Shown: positions 1-8,052, numbered from the stretch's first letter. The stretch is 18,788 bases of DNA from an uncultured Pseudomonadota bacterium (GCA_903902945.1 CAIUWU010000268.1:1-18788); one strand, 5' to 3'. Notes: generated from the letters alone by a model not told the origin. Numbers and translations: made by a program.

Positions 1-511
1 CGGTGAAGTGATTGTTAGGCTGGCGGTGCCAACAGCTATGGAAGTGGCGATTTCGGTACCCGAGTCGCGGCTGTCGGCGGTGAACATCGATACAGTTGCT
101 GAAGTCCGTTTCTGGGCGCATCCGCAAAAAGTTTATAGCGCTAAAGTGCGCGAAATTGCACCGGCTGCTGATGCGCTAACCCGGACGTATCCGCTGCGAG
201 TGACGCTGATCGATCCTGACAATCAGGTGCGACTGGGGATGACTGCCGGAGTACGTTTTTATCATCATCAGGGCCCGGTCTGGTTATTGCCGTTGGCGGC
301 GGTTACCCAGCGTGAAGGCCAGCAAATCGTCTGGGTTGTTGATCCTGATACGCATCAGGTGCAGCCACGAGTAATCAAAACCGAGCTGTTTCGCGAAGAC
401 GGCGCCATTATCAGCGCCGGCCTGCAAGGCGGTGAGCAGGTGGTGATTGCCGGTGTTCATGCGCTGGTGGCGGGGCAAGTGGTAAGGCCGGTAGAGGTCA
501 AGGGGCAGTAA
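1..511 (+). CDS. RND efflux membrane fusion protein (HlyD/AcrA family), 3' part
   Basis: This is the C-terminal part of a periplasmic adaptor that would link an inner-membrane RND pump to an outer-membrane channel. The frame is open to the left window edge (first full codon at base 2), so the true start lies outside; the ATT/GTG codons near base 8 are not real starts. The remaining 170 or so residues fit the beta-barrel and membrane-proximal domains of the family: VAISVPESRL, then VREIAPAADALTRTYPLRV, then RLGMTAGVRF, and a final domain with a paired-strand pattern ending EQVVIAGVHALVAGQVV. The stop codon overlaps the start of the pump gene (TAATG at 509-513), so the two are translationally coupled and surely work together. 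The substrate cannot be told from this fragment. Confidence 0.9.
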   Translation, partial: GEVIVRLAVPTAMEVAISVPESRLSAVNIDTVAEVRFWAHPQKVYSAKVREIAPAADALTRTYPLRVTLIDPDNQVRLGMTAGVRFYHHQGPVWLLPLAAVTQREGQQIVWVVDPDTHQVQPRVIKTELFREDGAIISAGLQGGEQVVIAGVHALVAGQVVRPVEVKGQ

Positions 512-3500
512 TGAAACAATTCAATCTGTCCGACTGGGCCTTGCGTCATCCGGCTCTGGTCGTTTATGCCATGCTGGCACTGACCATTATTGGTATGGCT
601 TCTTACACGCAGCTGGGGCAATCCGAAGATCCGCCATTTACCTTTAAAGTGATGGTGATCCGCAGTTACTGGCCGGGTGCCAGTGCTGTCGAAGTTGAGC
701 AGCAGCTGACCGATAAACTGGAAAAAAAATGTCAGGAAGTGCCCTGGCTGGATATTTTGCGTAGTTATTCGCGGGCTGGAGAATCGCTGATTTTCCTGCA
801 AGCCAAAGAAGCGGCGCCGGCCTCGGAAGTGCCGACTATCTGGTATCAGGTGCGCAAAAAACTGGGAGATATTCAGCACACGTTGCCGGCTGGTGTGCAA
901 GGGCCGTTTTTCAATGACGAATTTGGTGATGTCTACGGCAATCTATATGCCTTGCACGGTGATGGATATAGTGATGCCGAACTGAAACGCCAGGCCGATG
1001 TGGTCAGGGCCGAGCTGTTGCAGCTGCCGAATGTCGGCAAGGTGGATTACTTCGGCGAGCAGAGTCAGCGGATTTATATCGAACTGTCTAATGCCAAACT
1101 GGCAACCATGGGTATCGACACCAATACCCTGATCCAGACTTTGCAGACACAAAATCTGATCGGTAGTGCCGGGCATTTTGATTTGCAGAACGAACATATC
1201 CGGGTTGATGTCTCGGGTCGTTACAGTCAGCTGGATCAGCTGCGCGACATACGTCTGCGCGCCGATCATCATGAGTTCCGTCTTGGTGATGTGGCAACAG
1301 TCAGCCGTGGCTATCAGCAACCACCGCAGGAGCGGGTGCGTTTTCAGGGTCAGGATGCCTTGCTGTTGGGGATATCGATGCAGGCCGGCGGCGACATCAT
1401 CGAACTGGGCCGGCAGCTGGATAAAACCATTGCCTCGATTCAGCAGCAATTACCGGTTGGTTTGCAGTTGACTCAGGTATCGTCTCAGCCACGGGCGGTG
1501 CAGGCTTCGGTGAATGAATTTGTTAAATCACTGATTGAAGCCGTGGTGATTGTGCTAGCGGTCAGTCTGCTGTCGCTGGGTTTTCGCAGCGGTATCGTGG
1601 TGGCCATCAGTATTCCGGTGGTGCTGGCGGCGACCTTCTGGATGATGGCGTTATTGGGGGTTGGTCTGCATAAGATTTCTCTGGGCGCGCTGATTCTGGC
1701 ACTGGGACTGTTGGTCGATGATGCGATTATCGCTGTGGAAATGATGGCGGCAAAAATCGAACAGGGCTGGGAACGTGAAAAAGCGGCGGCATTTGCTTAC
1801 ACCTCGACGGCCATGCCGATGTTGAGCGGAACTCTGGTGACGGCGGCCGGCTTCCTGCCGATTGCCACGGCGGCATCGGCAACCGGTGAATATACCCGTT
1901 CTATTTTTCAGGTGGTGGTGATTGCTTTGTTGTTGTCGTGGCTGGCGGCGGTGATATTTGTGCCTTATCTGGGTTACCGCTTGTTACCGGATTTTAGTCA
2001 GACGCAGCCGCTGCCACCGTGGCAACGGCTGTGGGCGAAAGTGCGGCGTTTACCGCCAGCGGCGCCGGCCCAGCAGCATGCTGTTTTGTATCAGACCTCG
2101 TTTTATCTGGCCTTCCGGCGCTTGGTCAGTTTATGCGTGGCGCGGCGCTGGTGGGTGATTACGATTACGGTGCTGGTGTTTGTGTTGTCGATCATGGGTT
2201 TCGGGTTAGTGCAGCAACAGTTTTTTCCTGATTCCACCCGTCCGGAAATCATTGTCGATCTGCGGCTGGCGGAAAGCGCCTCGTATGATGCCAGTGCTGC
2301 CGAAGTTAAAAAACTGGAGCAGTGGCTGAGTCAGCAAACCGGGATTGAAAACTATATTGCCTATGTCGGTACCGGCAGTCCGCGTTTTTATCTGCCGCTG
2401 GATCAGCAGATGCCGCAACGCAGTTTTGCCCAGTTTGTGATTCTGACGGCGGGGGCGAAACAGCGCGAACAGCTTCGCTTGCAATTGCTGGATTTGTTTA
2501 ATCAGGAATTTCCCAGTCTCAGAGCTAGTGTGCTGCGGTTGGAAAACGGGCCGCCGGTCGGCTTTCCGGTGCAGTTCCGGGTATCCGGGCCTGATCTGGC
2601 AATCTTGCGGCAGATCGGTCATCAGATTAGCGATGTGATGCGCGCCAATCCGCATCTGAGCAATGTCCAGTTGGATTGGGATGAACCGGTCAAGGTGGTG
2701 AAAGTCAATGTCGATCAGTCCAAAGCCCGGCTGTTGGGATTGAGCTCGAATGATGTCGCCAACTTGCTGAATGGCGCTTCTCAGGGTTTATACATCACCG
2801 AATTTCGTGAAGGTATCGAGCGCATCGATGTCGTGGTCAGAGGCGTCGAAAATCAGCGCCAGCAGTTATCGCGTCTGCAGAATCTGATGCTGCCGACTGC
2901 CAGCGGTCACAGCGTACCTTTGTCGCAACTGGCAACCCTGGAATATGCTTTTGAGGAAGGGGTGATCTGGCGCCGTAACCGGATGCCGACCATCACCGCT
3001 AGAGGTCATGTCTACGGGGCGATTCAGGCGCCGACGGTGTCACAACAGGTGGAACAGCAACTGGCAGAAATCAAGGCGCATTTACCGGTTGGTTACCATC
3101 TGGAAACCGGCGGGGCGGTAGAAGAATCGGCCAAGGGCGGCAGCTCGGTAGCTGCCGGGATGCCGTTGTTTCTGTTTACGGTGTTAACCGTACTGATGAT
3201 TCAGTTGCAGAGTTTCTCCCGGGTAGCGTTGGTATTATTGACTGCGCCGCTGGGCATGATAGGCGTGACGCTATTTTTGCTGTTGTTCAATCAGCCGTTT
3301 GGTTTTGTCGCCATGCTGGGGACGATTGCGTTGTCGGGGATGATCATGCGTAACTCGGTGATTCTGGTCGATCAGATCGATCAGGATCGCCGCGCCGGTC
3401 ATCCGCCGGTTGAGGCGATTGTCGAATCGACGGTCAGACGTTTCCGGCCCATCGTTCTGACTGCCGCAGCAGCGATTCTGGCGATGATCCCTTTAACCCA

Positions 3501-3612
3501 GAGCGCCTTTTTCGGGCCGATGGCAGTGGCGATCATGGGGGGACTGACTGTTGCAACCGCATTGACGCTGCTGTTTCTGCCGGCGCTGTATGCAGCGTGG
3601 TTTAGGGTGTAA
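511..3612 (+). CDS. RND efflux pump, inner-membrane transporter (AcrB/TriC-like)
   Basis: A 1033-residue proton-driven RND transporter of normal family length. It should form the trimeric inner-membrane part of a tripartite drug or toxic-compound exporter with the adaptor encoded just upstream. The N-terminus enters TM1 at once and is followed by the first periplasmic loop with a SEDPPFTF segment. The central TM4 motif LGLLVDDAIIAVEMM places two aspartates at residues 403 and 404, equivalent to the proton-relay pair D407/D408 of AcrB. The second half repeats the fold, with TM10 reading SGMIMRNSVILVD. There Arg947 sits where AcrB has the relay lysine K940. The N-terminal sequence recalls the TriC-type subfamily of Pseudomonas, but that is from memory and the substrate is unknown. 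No outer-membrane channel gene follows. Confidence 0.95.
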   Translation: MKQFNLSDWALRHPALVVYAMLALTIIGMASYTQLGQSEDPPFTFKVMVIRSYWPGASAVEVEQQLTDKLEKKCQEVPWLDILRSYSRAGESLIFLQAKEAAPASEVPTIWYQVRKKLGDIQHTLPAGVQGPFFNDEFGDVYGNLYALHGDGYSDAELKRQADVVRAELLQLPNVGKVDYFGEQSQRIYIELSNAKLATMGIDTNTLIQTLQTQNLIGSAGHFDLQNEHIRVDVSGRYSQLDQLRDIRLRADHHEFRLGDVATVSRGYQQPPQERVRFQGQDALLLGISMQAGGDIIELGRQLDKTIASIQQQLPVGLQLTQVSSQPRAVQASVNEFVKSLIEAVVIVLAVSLLSLGFRSGIVVAISIPVVLAATFWMMALLGVGLHKISLGALILALGLLVDDAIIAVEMMAAKIEQGWEREKAAAFAYTSTAMPMLSGTLVTAAGFLPIATAASATGEYTRSIFQVVVIALLLSWLAAVIFVPYLGYRLLPDFSQTQPLPPWQRLWAKVRRLPPAAPAQQHAVLYQTSFYLAFRRLVSLCVARRWWVITITVLVFVLSIMGFGLVQQQFFPDSTRPEIIVDLRLAESASYDASAAEVKKLEQWLSQQTGIENYIAYVGTGSPRFYLPLDQQMPQRSFAQFVILTAGAKQREQLRLQLLDLFNQEFPSLRASVLRLENGPPVGFPVQFRVSGPDLAILRQIGHQISDVMRANPHLSNVQLDWDEPVKVVKVNVDQSKARLLGLSSNDVANLLNGASQGLYITEFREGIERIDVVVRGVENQRQQLSRLQNLMLPTASGHSVPLSQLATLEYAFEEGVIWRRNRMPTITARGHVYGAIQAPTVSQQVEQQLAEIKAHLPVGYHLETGGAVEESAKGGSSVAAGMPLFLFTVLTVLMIQLQSFSRVALVLLTAPLGMIGVTLFLLLFNQPFGFVAMLGTIALSGMIMRNSVILVDQIDQDRRAGHPPVEAIVESTVRRFRPIVLTAAAAILAMIPLTQSAFFGPMAVAIMGGLTVATALTLLFLPALYAAWFRV

Positions 3613-3655
3613 AGCATTATCGGGCAGAGCAGGACGGCATAATCGGATACGGCGA

Positions 3656-3850
3656 TTAGGTTCCGGTTTGCAGCTCCAGGTGCCGAGAGGCGATGTTATG
3701 CCGGTATTCGTCGGGTAAATCCGACCACTGGTGAATGTCGATCAGAATAGGCAGGTGGCTGTCCTGCAGAGCTTGTTTCAATTCGAAAACGCCCTGGCAA
3801 CTGACGGATAAATCTGCCGGGTTGCGTAACACCAGATCGAGATCGCGGCA
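3656..3850 (-). pseudogene. C-terminal remnant of MNT-family nucleotidyltransferase
   Basis: On the minus strand 64 codons read CRDLDLVLRNPADL, then ELKQALQDSHLPILIDIHQW, ending before a TAA at 3658-3656. This closely matches the second half of minimal nucleotidyltransferases (MNT, HI0073/MntA type): the DxD metal-binding aspartates (DLDL), a helix with the pattern LKEAF.ESDLP, and the third acidic residue in the strand IDIHQW (VDLLDW in relatives). The N-terminal helix and the GS signature expected about ten residues before DLD are missing. An in-frame stop (TAA at 3853-3851) lies just upstream, so no start codon serves this frame. Immediately upstream lies the beginning of a HepT-like protein in another frame. 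I read this as a decayed antitoxin/nucleotidyltransferase gene left by an internal deletion. Family recall, not a search, supports this. Confidence 0.72.
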
Positions 3851-3966
3851 TTACGATACAAATCGTACAGTACCGGATCATCGGGTGCTGTCGCAGAGAG
3901 TCTGATGATGGCTTGTTCCCGTGTATCGGCAGTACGCAACAGATAATCGACTTGTAGCGGCGTCAC
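3841..3966 (-). pseudogene. N-terminal remnant of HepT/HI0074-like HEPN protein
   Basis: From a GTG at 3966-3964 the minus strand encodes about 42 residues (VTPLQVDYLLRTADTREQAI, then DDPVLYDLYRNAAI). The pattern resembles the start of HEPN proteins of the HepT/HI0074 'nucleotidyltransferase substrate-binding' type, where a helix of the form 'D..I.DA.IQRFEYTYELAWK' follows. Here the sequence stops resembling the family exactly at NAAI and runs out of frame into the MNT remnant, ending at a stop near 3778. A full HepT is about 130-140 residues, so roughly two thirds of it is gone, including the RxxxxH ribonuclease motif expected near its C-terminus. An in-frame ATG at 4020 would add 18 residues, but it lies upstream of a likely -10 box at 4004-4009, so the GTG is preferred. 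It is not functional as it stands. Confidence 0.6.
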
Positions 3967-4003
3967 ATTACTTTGTATTGCTAAGGACGTCGTAACGGCG
4001 GCG

Positions 4004-4009
4004 AGTGTA
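4004..4009 (-). promoter_or_regulatory. Possible extended -10 box for the HepT/MNT remnant
   Basis: Read on the minus strand the sequence is TGC-TACACT, an extended -10 element (5' TGN plus a 4-5/6 match to TATAAT). It is followed about 40 bases later by the GTG that starts the HepT-like remnant. The -35 region (TGGCAG, 17 bases upstream) is a poor match. The promoter may still fire into a dead gene. Confidence 0.35.
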
Positions 4010-4083
4010 GCATGAGGCAAAATGCGCTGCCAGCCGGGACGGTTAGTGATTAAGCGGACTGAGTGAGGATAACAAGCAGAGAA

Positions 4084-4108
4084 TCAGGTGCAGCATTGCC
4101 GCACCTGA
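4084..4108 (-). terminator. Likely terminator downstream of typA
   Basis: An inverted repeat with perfect 8-base arms (TCAGGTGC / GCACCTGA) and a 9-base loop lies 16 bases beyond the typA stop. On the minus strand it is followed by a moderately T-rich tail (TTCTCTGCTTGTT) without an uninterrupted T run. It is probably the transcription end of typA, or a stabilising 3' hairpin. Confidence 0.55.
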
Positions 4109-4124
4109 CTGATTGAGTGAGCGC

Positions 4125-5942
4125 TTATTCGGCAGCTCTTGATGCGCGTTTGCGGTCGTTTTCTGACAGCAGTTTTTTGCGCAGGCGGATGGACTGTGGT
4201 GTGACTTCGACCAGTTCGTCTTCGTCGATAAACTCTAAAGCCTGCTCCAGTGTCATTTTCTGAATACGGGTCAGCGTCAGGTTTTCGTCAGTACCGGCGG
4301 CGCGGATGTTGGTCAGCTGTTTGGCTTTGGTGGGGTTAACCACTAAGTCGTTGGCTCTGGAATGAATCCCGACCAGCATGCCTTCATAGACTTCGTCAGC
4401 GTGAACTAGGAACAGTTCGCCACGTTCCTGCAACGCAAACAACGCATAAGCCAGCGCTTTACCTTGTACCATCGATACCAGCACACCGCGTTTGCGCATG
4501 CCGATCACGCCCGGTTTGGTTGGGCCGTAATGGTCGAACACATGGTAGAAAAGACCGGAACCGGAAGTCGAGGTCATAAACTCGGTCTGGAAGCCGATCA
4601 GGCCACGCGAAGGCACCATGTATTCCAGACGAATCCGGCCCTTGCCATCGGGAACCATGTTCAGCAAGTCGCCTTTACGCTCACCGAGTTTTTCCATGAT
4701 AGTGCCCTGATGCTCTTCTTCGACTTCGATAGTTACCATTTCAAATGGTTCACTCATGACGCCGTCGATTTCCTTGATGATTACTTCCGGTCTCGAAACG
4801 CCCAGCTCGAAACCTTCACGGCGCATGTTTTCAATCAGAATCGATAAATGCAGTTCGCCACGGCCGGAAACTTTGAATTTATCCGGATCGGCGGTGTCTT
4901 CGACGCGCAAAGCCACGTTGTGCTGCAGTTCTTTATGCAGACGGTCGCGGATCTGGCGGGAAGTGACGAATTTGCCTTCTTTACCGGCAAACGGTGAGTT
5001 ATTGACTTGGAAGGTCATGCTCACGGTTGGTTCATCGACTTTCAGTGGCGGCAAGGCTTCAACCGCATCTTGCTGGCAGAGGGTGTCGGAAATTTCCAGT
5101 TTATCGATACCGGTAAAGGCAATGATGTCACCGGCCTGAGCTTGTGGCACTTCAATGCGTTCCAGACCTTTGAAACCAAAGATTTGCAGCATCCGGCAGT
5201 TGCGGGTGGCGCCTTCGCGGTTGATTAGAGTCAATTGCTGGTTGGTTTTAACGCTGCCGCGCTGAATCCGGCCAATACCGATGACACCGACATAAGAGTT
5301 GTAATCGAGACTGATGACCTGCATCTGGAACGGGCCGTCGATATTCACTGGCGGCGGGCTGACTTTGTCGATAATGGTTTGGAACAGCGGTGTCATATCG
5401 CCGCCTTCGATGTCGCTGTCCAGACCGGCGTAGCCTTTTAAGGCCGATGCATAAACGATAGGGAAATCCAGCTGTTCATCAGTTGCACCCAGACGGTCGA
5501 ACAGATCGAAAGTCTGGTCGATAACCCAGTCGGGGCGAGCCCCGGGGCGGTCGATTTTGTTGATGACCACGATAGGTTTCAGGCCCAGCGCAAAGGCTTT
5601 CTGGGTCACAAAACGGGTTTGCGGCATCGGGCCGTCAACTGCGTCAACCAGCAATAATACTGAATCCACCATCGACAATACCCGTTCGACCTCGCCACCG
5701 AAGTCGGCGTGGCCCGGGGTATCAACGATATTGATGTGATAGCCGTTCCAGTCAATGGCGGTGTTTTTGGCCAGAATGGTAATGCCGCGCTCTTTTTCCA
5801 GGGCATTGGAGTCCATGATCCGTTCATCCACTTTTTCGTGAGCGTCGAAGGTACCTGATTGCTGTAAAAGTTGGTCGACAAGGGTGGTTTTGCCATGGTC
5901 AACGTGAGCGATGATGGCAATATTTCTGAGTTTTTCTATCAC
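4125..5942 (-). CDS. typA: Ribosome-associated GTPase TypA/BipA
   Basis: This 605-residue translational GTPase binds the ribosome at the elongation-factor site. It is known to aid 50S assembly, cold growth and stress adaptation. All GTPase motifs are present: G1 AHVDHGKTT (residues 12-20), the switch I stretch EKERGITI, G3 DTPGHADFGGEVERVL, G4 NKIDRP and a G5-like SAL. They are followed by EF-G-like beta-barrel domains and the BipA-specific C-terminus, which ends in basic residues (KKLLSENDRKRASRAAE). Length and ends are standard. The start is a GTG codon at 5942-5940, chosen because it gives the family N-terminus (IEKLRNIAIIAHVDHGKTT) exactly. No strong Shine-Dalgarno sequence precedes it. 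The upstream rhodanese gene is on the same strand 55 bases away, so read-through is possible. Confidence 0.98.
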   Translation of the reverse strand: MIEKLRNIAIIAHVDHGKTTLVDQLLQQSGTFDAHEKVDERIMDSNALEKERGITILAKNTAIDWNGYHINIVDTPGHADFGGEVERVLSMVDSVLLLVDAVDGPMPQTRFVTQKAFALGLKPIVVINKIDRPGARPDWVIDQTFDLFDRLGATDEQLDFPIVYASALKGYAGLDSDIEGGDMTPLFQTIIDKVSPPPVNIDGPFQMQVISLDYNSYVGVIGIGRIQRGSVKTNQQLTLINREGATRNCRMLQIFGFKGLERIEVPQAQAGDIIAFTGIDKLEISDTLCQQDAVEALPPLKVDEPTVSMTFQVNNSPFAGKEGKFVTSRQIRDRLHKELQHNVALRVEDTADPDKFKVSGRGELHLSILIENMRREGFELGVSRPEVIIKEIDGVMSEPFEMVTIEVEEEHQGTIMEKLGERKGDLLNMVPDGKGRIRLEYMVPSRGLIGFQTEFMTSTSGSGLFYHVFDHYGPTKPGVIGMRKRGVLVSMVQGKALAYALFALQERGELFLVHADEVYEGMLVGIHSRANDLVVNPTKAKQLTNIRAAGTDENLTLTRIQKMTLEQALEFIDEDELVEVTPQSIRLRKKLLSENDRKRASRAAE

Positions 5943-5997
5943 AGGATTTACTTGAAAGGTTTTAAAAAATTAGGGTACAGGCAGAATAACCAGGCAA

Positions 5998-6390
5998 TTA
6001 GGATTGTTGCCAGGGCAGGCCATGAAAACGCCAGCCATCGATATTGCCGCGGTGTTTGTTTTCATCCAGCGCGCCTTCAAAGCCTTGCAGGATGTTGATC
6101 AGATGGGTAAAGCCTGCCGCTTCCAGAGCCTTGGCTGCATCGACCGATCTGACACCGCTGCGGCACAACAATAAAACCGGGGCGTTTTTATCAGGAACAT
6201 GCTGAGCCACTTGTCCGACAAAGTTGGAATTCAGTTGCATGCCGGGAAACTCTTTCCAGGCGACATGAATGGCTTTGGGCGGATGACCGACAAAACTGTG
6301 TTCGATGGCCGTTCTGACATCAATCAATACTGCCGCAGGATGGCTTTGCATCACTTCCCAGGCTTGTTTGGGGTCGAGATTCTCTATCAT
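5998..6390 (-). CDS. Rhodanese-like sulfurtransferase, single domain, cytoplasmic
   Basis: A 130-residue single-domain rhodanese. The N-terminal strand VLIDVRTAIEH is the usual 'DVR..E' signature. The active-site loop is CRSGVR, with Cys76 the persulfide-carrying cysteine and Arg81 closing the loop, followed by the helix AAKALEAAGF and the C-terminal stretch NILQGFEGALD. No signal peptide or membrane segment is visible, so it should act in the cytosol, moving sulfane sulfur to an unknown acceptor. It starts only 6 bases after the stop of the methyltransferase gene, which in turn overlaps the lysR gene, so the three form one transcription unit. Its specific substrate cannot be told; it is not clearly GlpE or PspE. 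Confidence 0.9.
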   Translation of the reverse strand: MIENLDPKQAWEVMQSHPAAVLIDVRTAIEHSFVGHPPKAIHVAWKEFPGMQLNSNFVGQVAQHVPDKNAPVLLLCRSGVRSVDAAKALEAAGFTHLINILQGFEGALDENKHRGNIDGWRFHGLPWQQS

Positions 6391-6396
6391 GATTTG

Positions 6397-6975
6397 TTAA
6401 CTCCGATTTTTTTGTCCAATCAATTGCGCTTCATTGCGGTTGCCGCGCTGTAGATCGCCAATTGCCGGATATTCTTGATAATAAATGACGGTTAAAGGGG
6501 CAAATAATTGCAACAGTTCGTTGCGGGCCAATAAATAGTCAGGATTGCTGGGGCCTGATTTATCGAGTTTATGGCGGGTAAATGTCTGATAAAACAATAA
6601 GCCACCCGGTTTTAAGGCCGCCATTATCGCATTACACAGGGTTCGGTCAAGAAAACGGCTGATAACAATCACGTCATAAGATTTGCCGGTTAAATGATCA
6701 GTATCGATCAGCACCGCCGCAGTGTTGATCTGCAGGCCTTTTGTCTGCGCCTGTCGATCGAGTTTTTGTAGTGCTACCGGCGAAATATCCCAGGCATCGA
6801 CGGCTAAACCGGCTTCGGCAAGTAACAGGGCATTAGCCCCCAGGCCGCAGGCCAGTTCCAGGGCTTGTCCTTGGCGGGGTAATAAATATAAGTGTTGCTG
6901 CAATATTTCGGCTGGCGCACTCGCTTGCTCGGCAGAAAGATAAATGTTGTCCCATTTGTGCTGCAGTGCTGTCAT
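6397..6975 (-). CDS. Class I SAM-dependent methyltransferase
   Basis: A 192-residue protein with the Rossmann-type SAM-binding motif I ALELACGLGANALLLAE (residues 38-54), then AVDAWDISPVAL (acidic residue after beta-2) and a motif IV region DVIVISRFLDR. A hydrophobic strand GGLLFYQTFTRHK follows. It resembles the small TehB-like methyltransferases often annotated only as 'methyltransferase domain'. The C-terminus is short and basic. Its ATG overlaps the lysR stop (ATGA at 6975-6972), and the rhodanese follows after 6 bases, which argues for coupled expression. The substrate is unknown. The link to a sulfurtransferase hints at thiol, chalcogen or electrophile handling, but that is inference. 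Confidence 0.85.
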   Translation of the reverse strand: MTALQHKWDNIYLSAEQASAPAEILQQHLYLLPRQGQALELACGLGANALLLAEAGLAVDAWDISPVALQKLDRQAQTKGLQINTAAVLIDTDHLTGKSYDVIVISRFLDRTLCNAIMAALKPGGLLFYQTFTRHKLDKSGPSNPDYLLARNELLQLFAPLTVIYYQEYPAIGDLQRGNRNEAQLIGQKNRS

Positions 6976-7880
6976 GGTGGGTCCATGCCGATGCGATGCG
7001 GTAACCAGCCTTGAATAAACTCCAGAAAGGAACGCACTTTGGCAGACAGATATTTTCGGTGCGGATAAACAGCATAGATTTCCAGCGGAGCAATCCCATA
7101 TTGCTCCATGATCACTTGTAGCCGGCCCAGTTCAATATCACGACCGACGATATAGCGCGGTAGCATGATGACGCCGAGACCGTTCACTGCGGCATTGCGG
7201 ATCGGATCGGCCATATTGGCTTGCATGCGGCCGGTGACTGTGACGGTGCGTTCGCCGAGGATGCCTTTAAAACGCCATTTGTTGCGCGGCGGAATCGCCC
7301 AGTTGATCAGGCAACTGTGATCGACCAGGTCTTCGGGATCTTGAGGTGTGCCGTGCAGTTTCAAATATTCGGGGGACGCGCAGACCACCAGTGATGAGGT
7401 GGCAATTTTACGGGCGATCAGACTGGTATCGTTGAGCTGGCCGAGATAAATGGCGATATCGACACCTTCATCGATCAAATCGACCTGACCGCCTTTCAAA
7501 ACCATTTCCACGGAAAGGTCGGGATAGCTTTTCAGGTATTCGGTCATGGCCGGGGAAATGTGGGTGGCGCCGATCACTGGAGGCGCACAGATTTTCAGGG
7601 TGCCGCGTGGCTCGGTCTGCAATTTGGTGACTGCCGATTCCATTTCTTCGACATCCAGCAGCACCTGCTGACAACGATCCAGATATTCTTCGCCGGCTTC
7701 GGTCAGGCTCAGGCTGCGGGTAGTGCGGTTGAACAGCCGGGTGTTGAGTTCATTTTCCAGCTGCATGATATGTTTGGTAGCCATGGCTCTGGAGATGTCC
7801 AGATCTTTGGCCGCACCAGCGAAACTGCCGGCTTTGGCAACCCGTACAAAGACGTTCATGCTGGTTAATTTGTCCATCAT
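6972..7880 (-). CDS. LysR-family transcriptional regulator
   Basis: A 302-residue LysR-type regulator. The winged helix-turn-helix fills residues 5-65 (FVRVAKAGSFAGAAKDLDIS, then KHIMQLENELNTRLFNRTTR and SLSLTEAG), and the effector-binding domain follows (TLKICAPPVIGATHISPAM near the hinge, ending PHRKYLSAKVRSFLEFIQGW). This layout is that of the CrgA/DhcR-like group, which often answers to aldehydes, quinones or other electrophiles, but the ligand here is unknown. Two ATG codons lie in tandem; the first follows GGAG with good spacing. The gene leads an operon with a methyltransferase and a rhodanese, and it is divergent from a small membrane protein gene 172 bases away, the usual LysR geometry. 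A perfect palindrome lies in that gap. Confidence 0.95.
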   Translation of the reverse strand: MMDKLTSMNVFVRVAKAGSFAGAAKDLDISRAMATKHIMQLENELNTRLFNRTTRSLSLTEAGEEYLDRCQQVLLDVEEMESAVTKLQTEPRGTLKICAPPVIGATHISPAMTEYLKSYPDLSVEMVLKGGQVDLIDEGVDIAIYLGQLNDTSLIARKIATSSLVVCASPEYLKLHGTPQDPEDLVDHSCLINWAIPPRNKWRFKGILGERTVTVTGRMQANMADPIRNAAVNGLGVIMLPRYIVGRDIELGRLQVIMEQYGIAPLEIYAVYPHRKYLSAKVRSFLEFIQGWLPHRIGMDPP

Positions 7881-7930
7881 TTTTCTCCGGTCAGAAAGTG
7901 AAAAACAGCCAATAGTTCGATTGTTTCCTG

Positions 7931-7942
7931 ATTGTATACAAT
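7931..7942. promoter_or_regulatory. Candidate LysR operator palindrome
   Basis: ATTGTATACAAT is a perfect 12-base palindrome in the divergent region between lysR and the small membrane protein gene. It contains the T-N-A symmetry favoured by LysR proteins. Further ATTGT half-sites flank it (at about 7919 and 7961), giving three copies in some 50 bases. Its own -10-like content (TATACA) suggests overlap with the lysR promoter and hence autoregulation. Binding is inferred, not shown. Confidence 0.45.
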
Positions 7943-7961
7943 TTGTTTAATGTGCGCCCAA

Positions 7962-7989
7962 TTGTAAACTTCAGATTATCCTGTATAGT
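7962..7989 (+). promoter_or_regulatory. Sigma-70-like promoter for the small membrane protein gene
   Basis: TTGTAA (7962-7967), a 16-base spacer and TATAGT (7984-7989) match the -35/-10 consensus in 4/6 and 5/6 positions. They point at the small gene that begins at 8053, giving a leader of roughly 55-60 bases. The -35 hexamer overlaps one of the ATTGT repeats thought to bind the LysR protein. Confidence 0.5.
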
Positions 7990-8052
7990 ACGCCGCAATT
8001 AAAGAGAAATGATAAATAAACTTGCCAAGTGCAAGTCAAGACAGGAAAAAGT

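Noticed and set aside
943..1449. A 168-codon open frame antisense to the RND pump gene
   Set aside because: It mirrors the codon pattern of the pump gene, has no ribosome-binding site or domain signal, and similar mirrors occur elsewhere in high-density genes.
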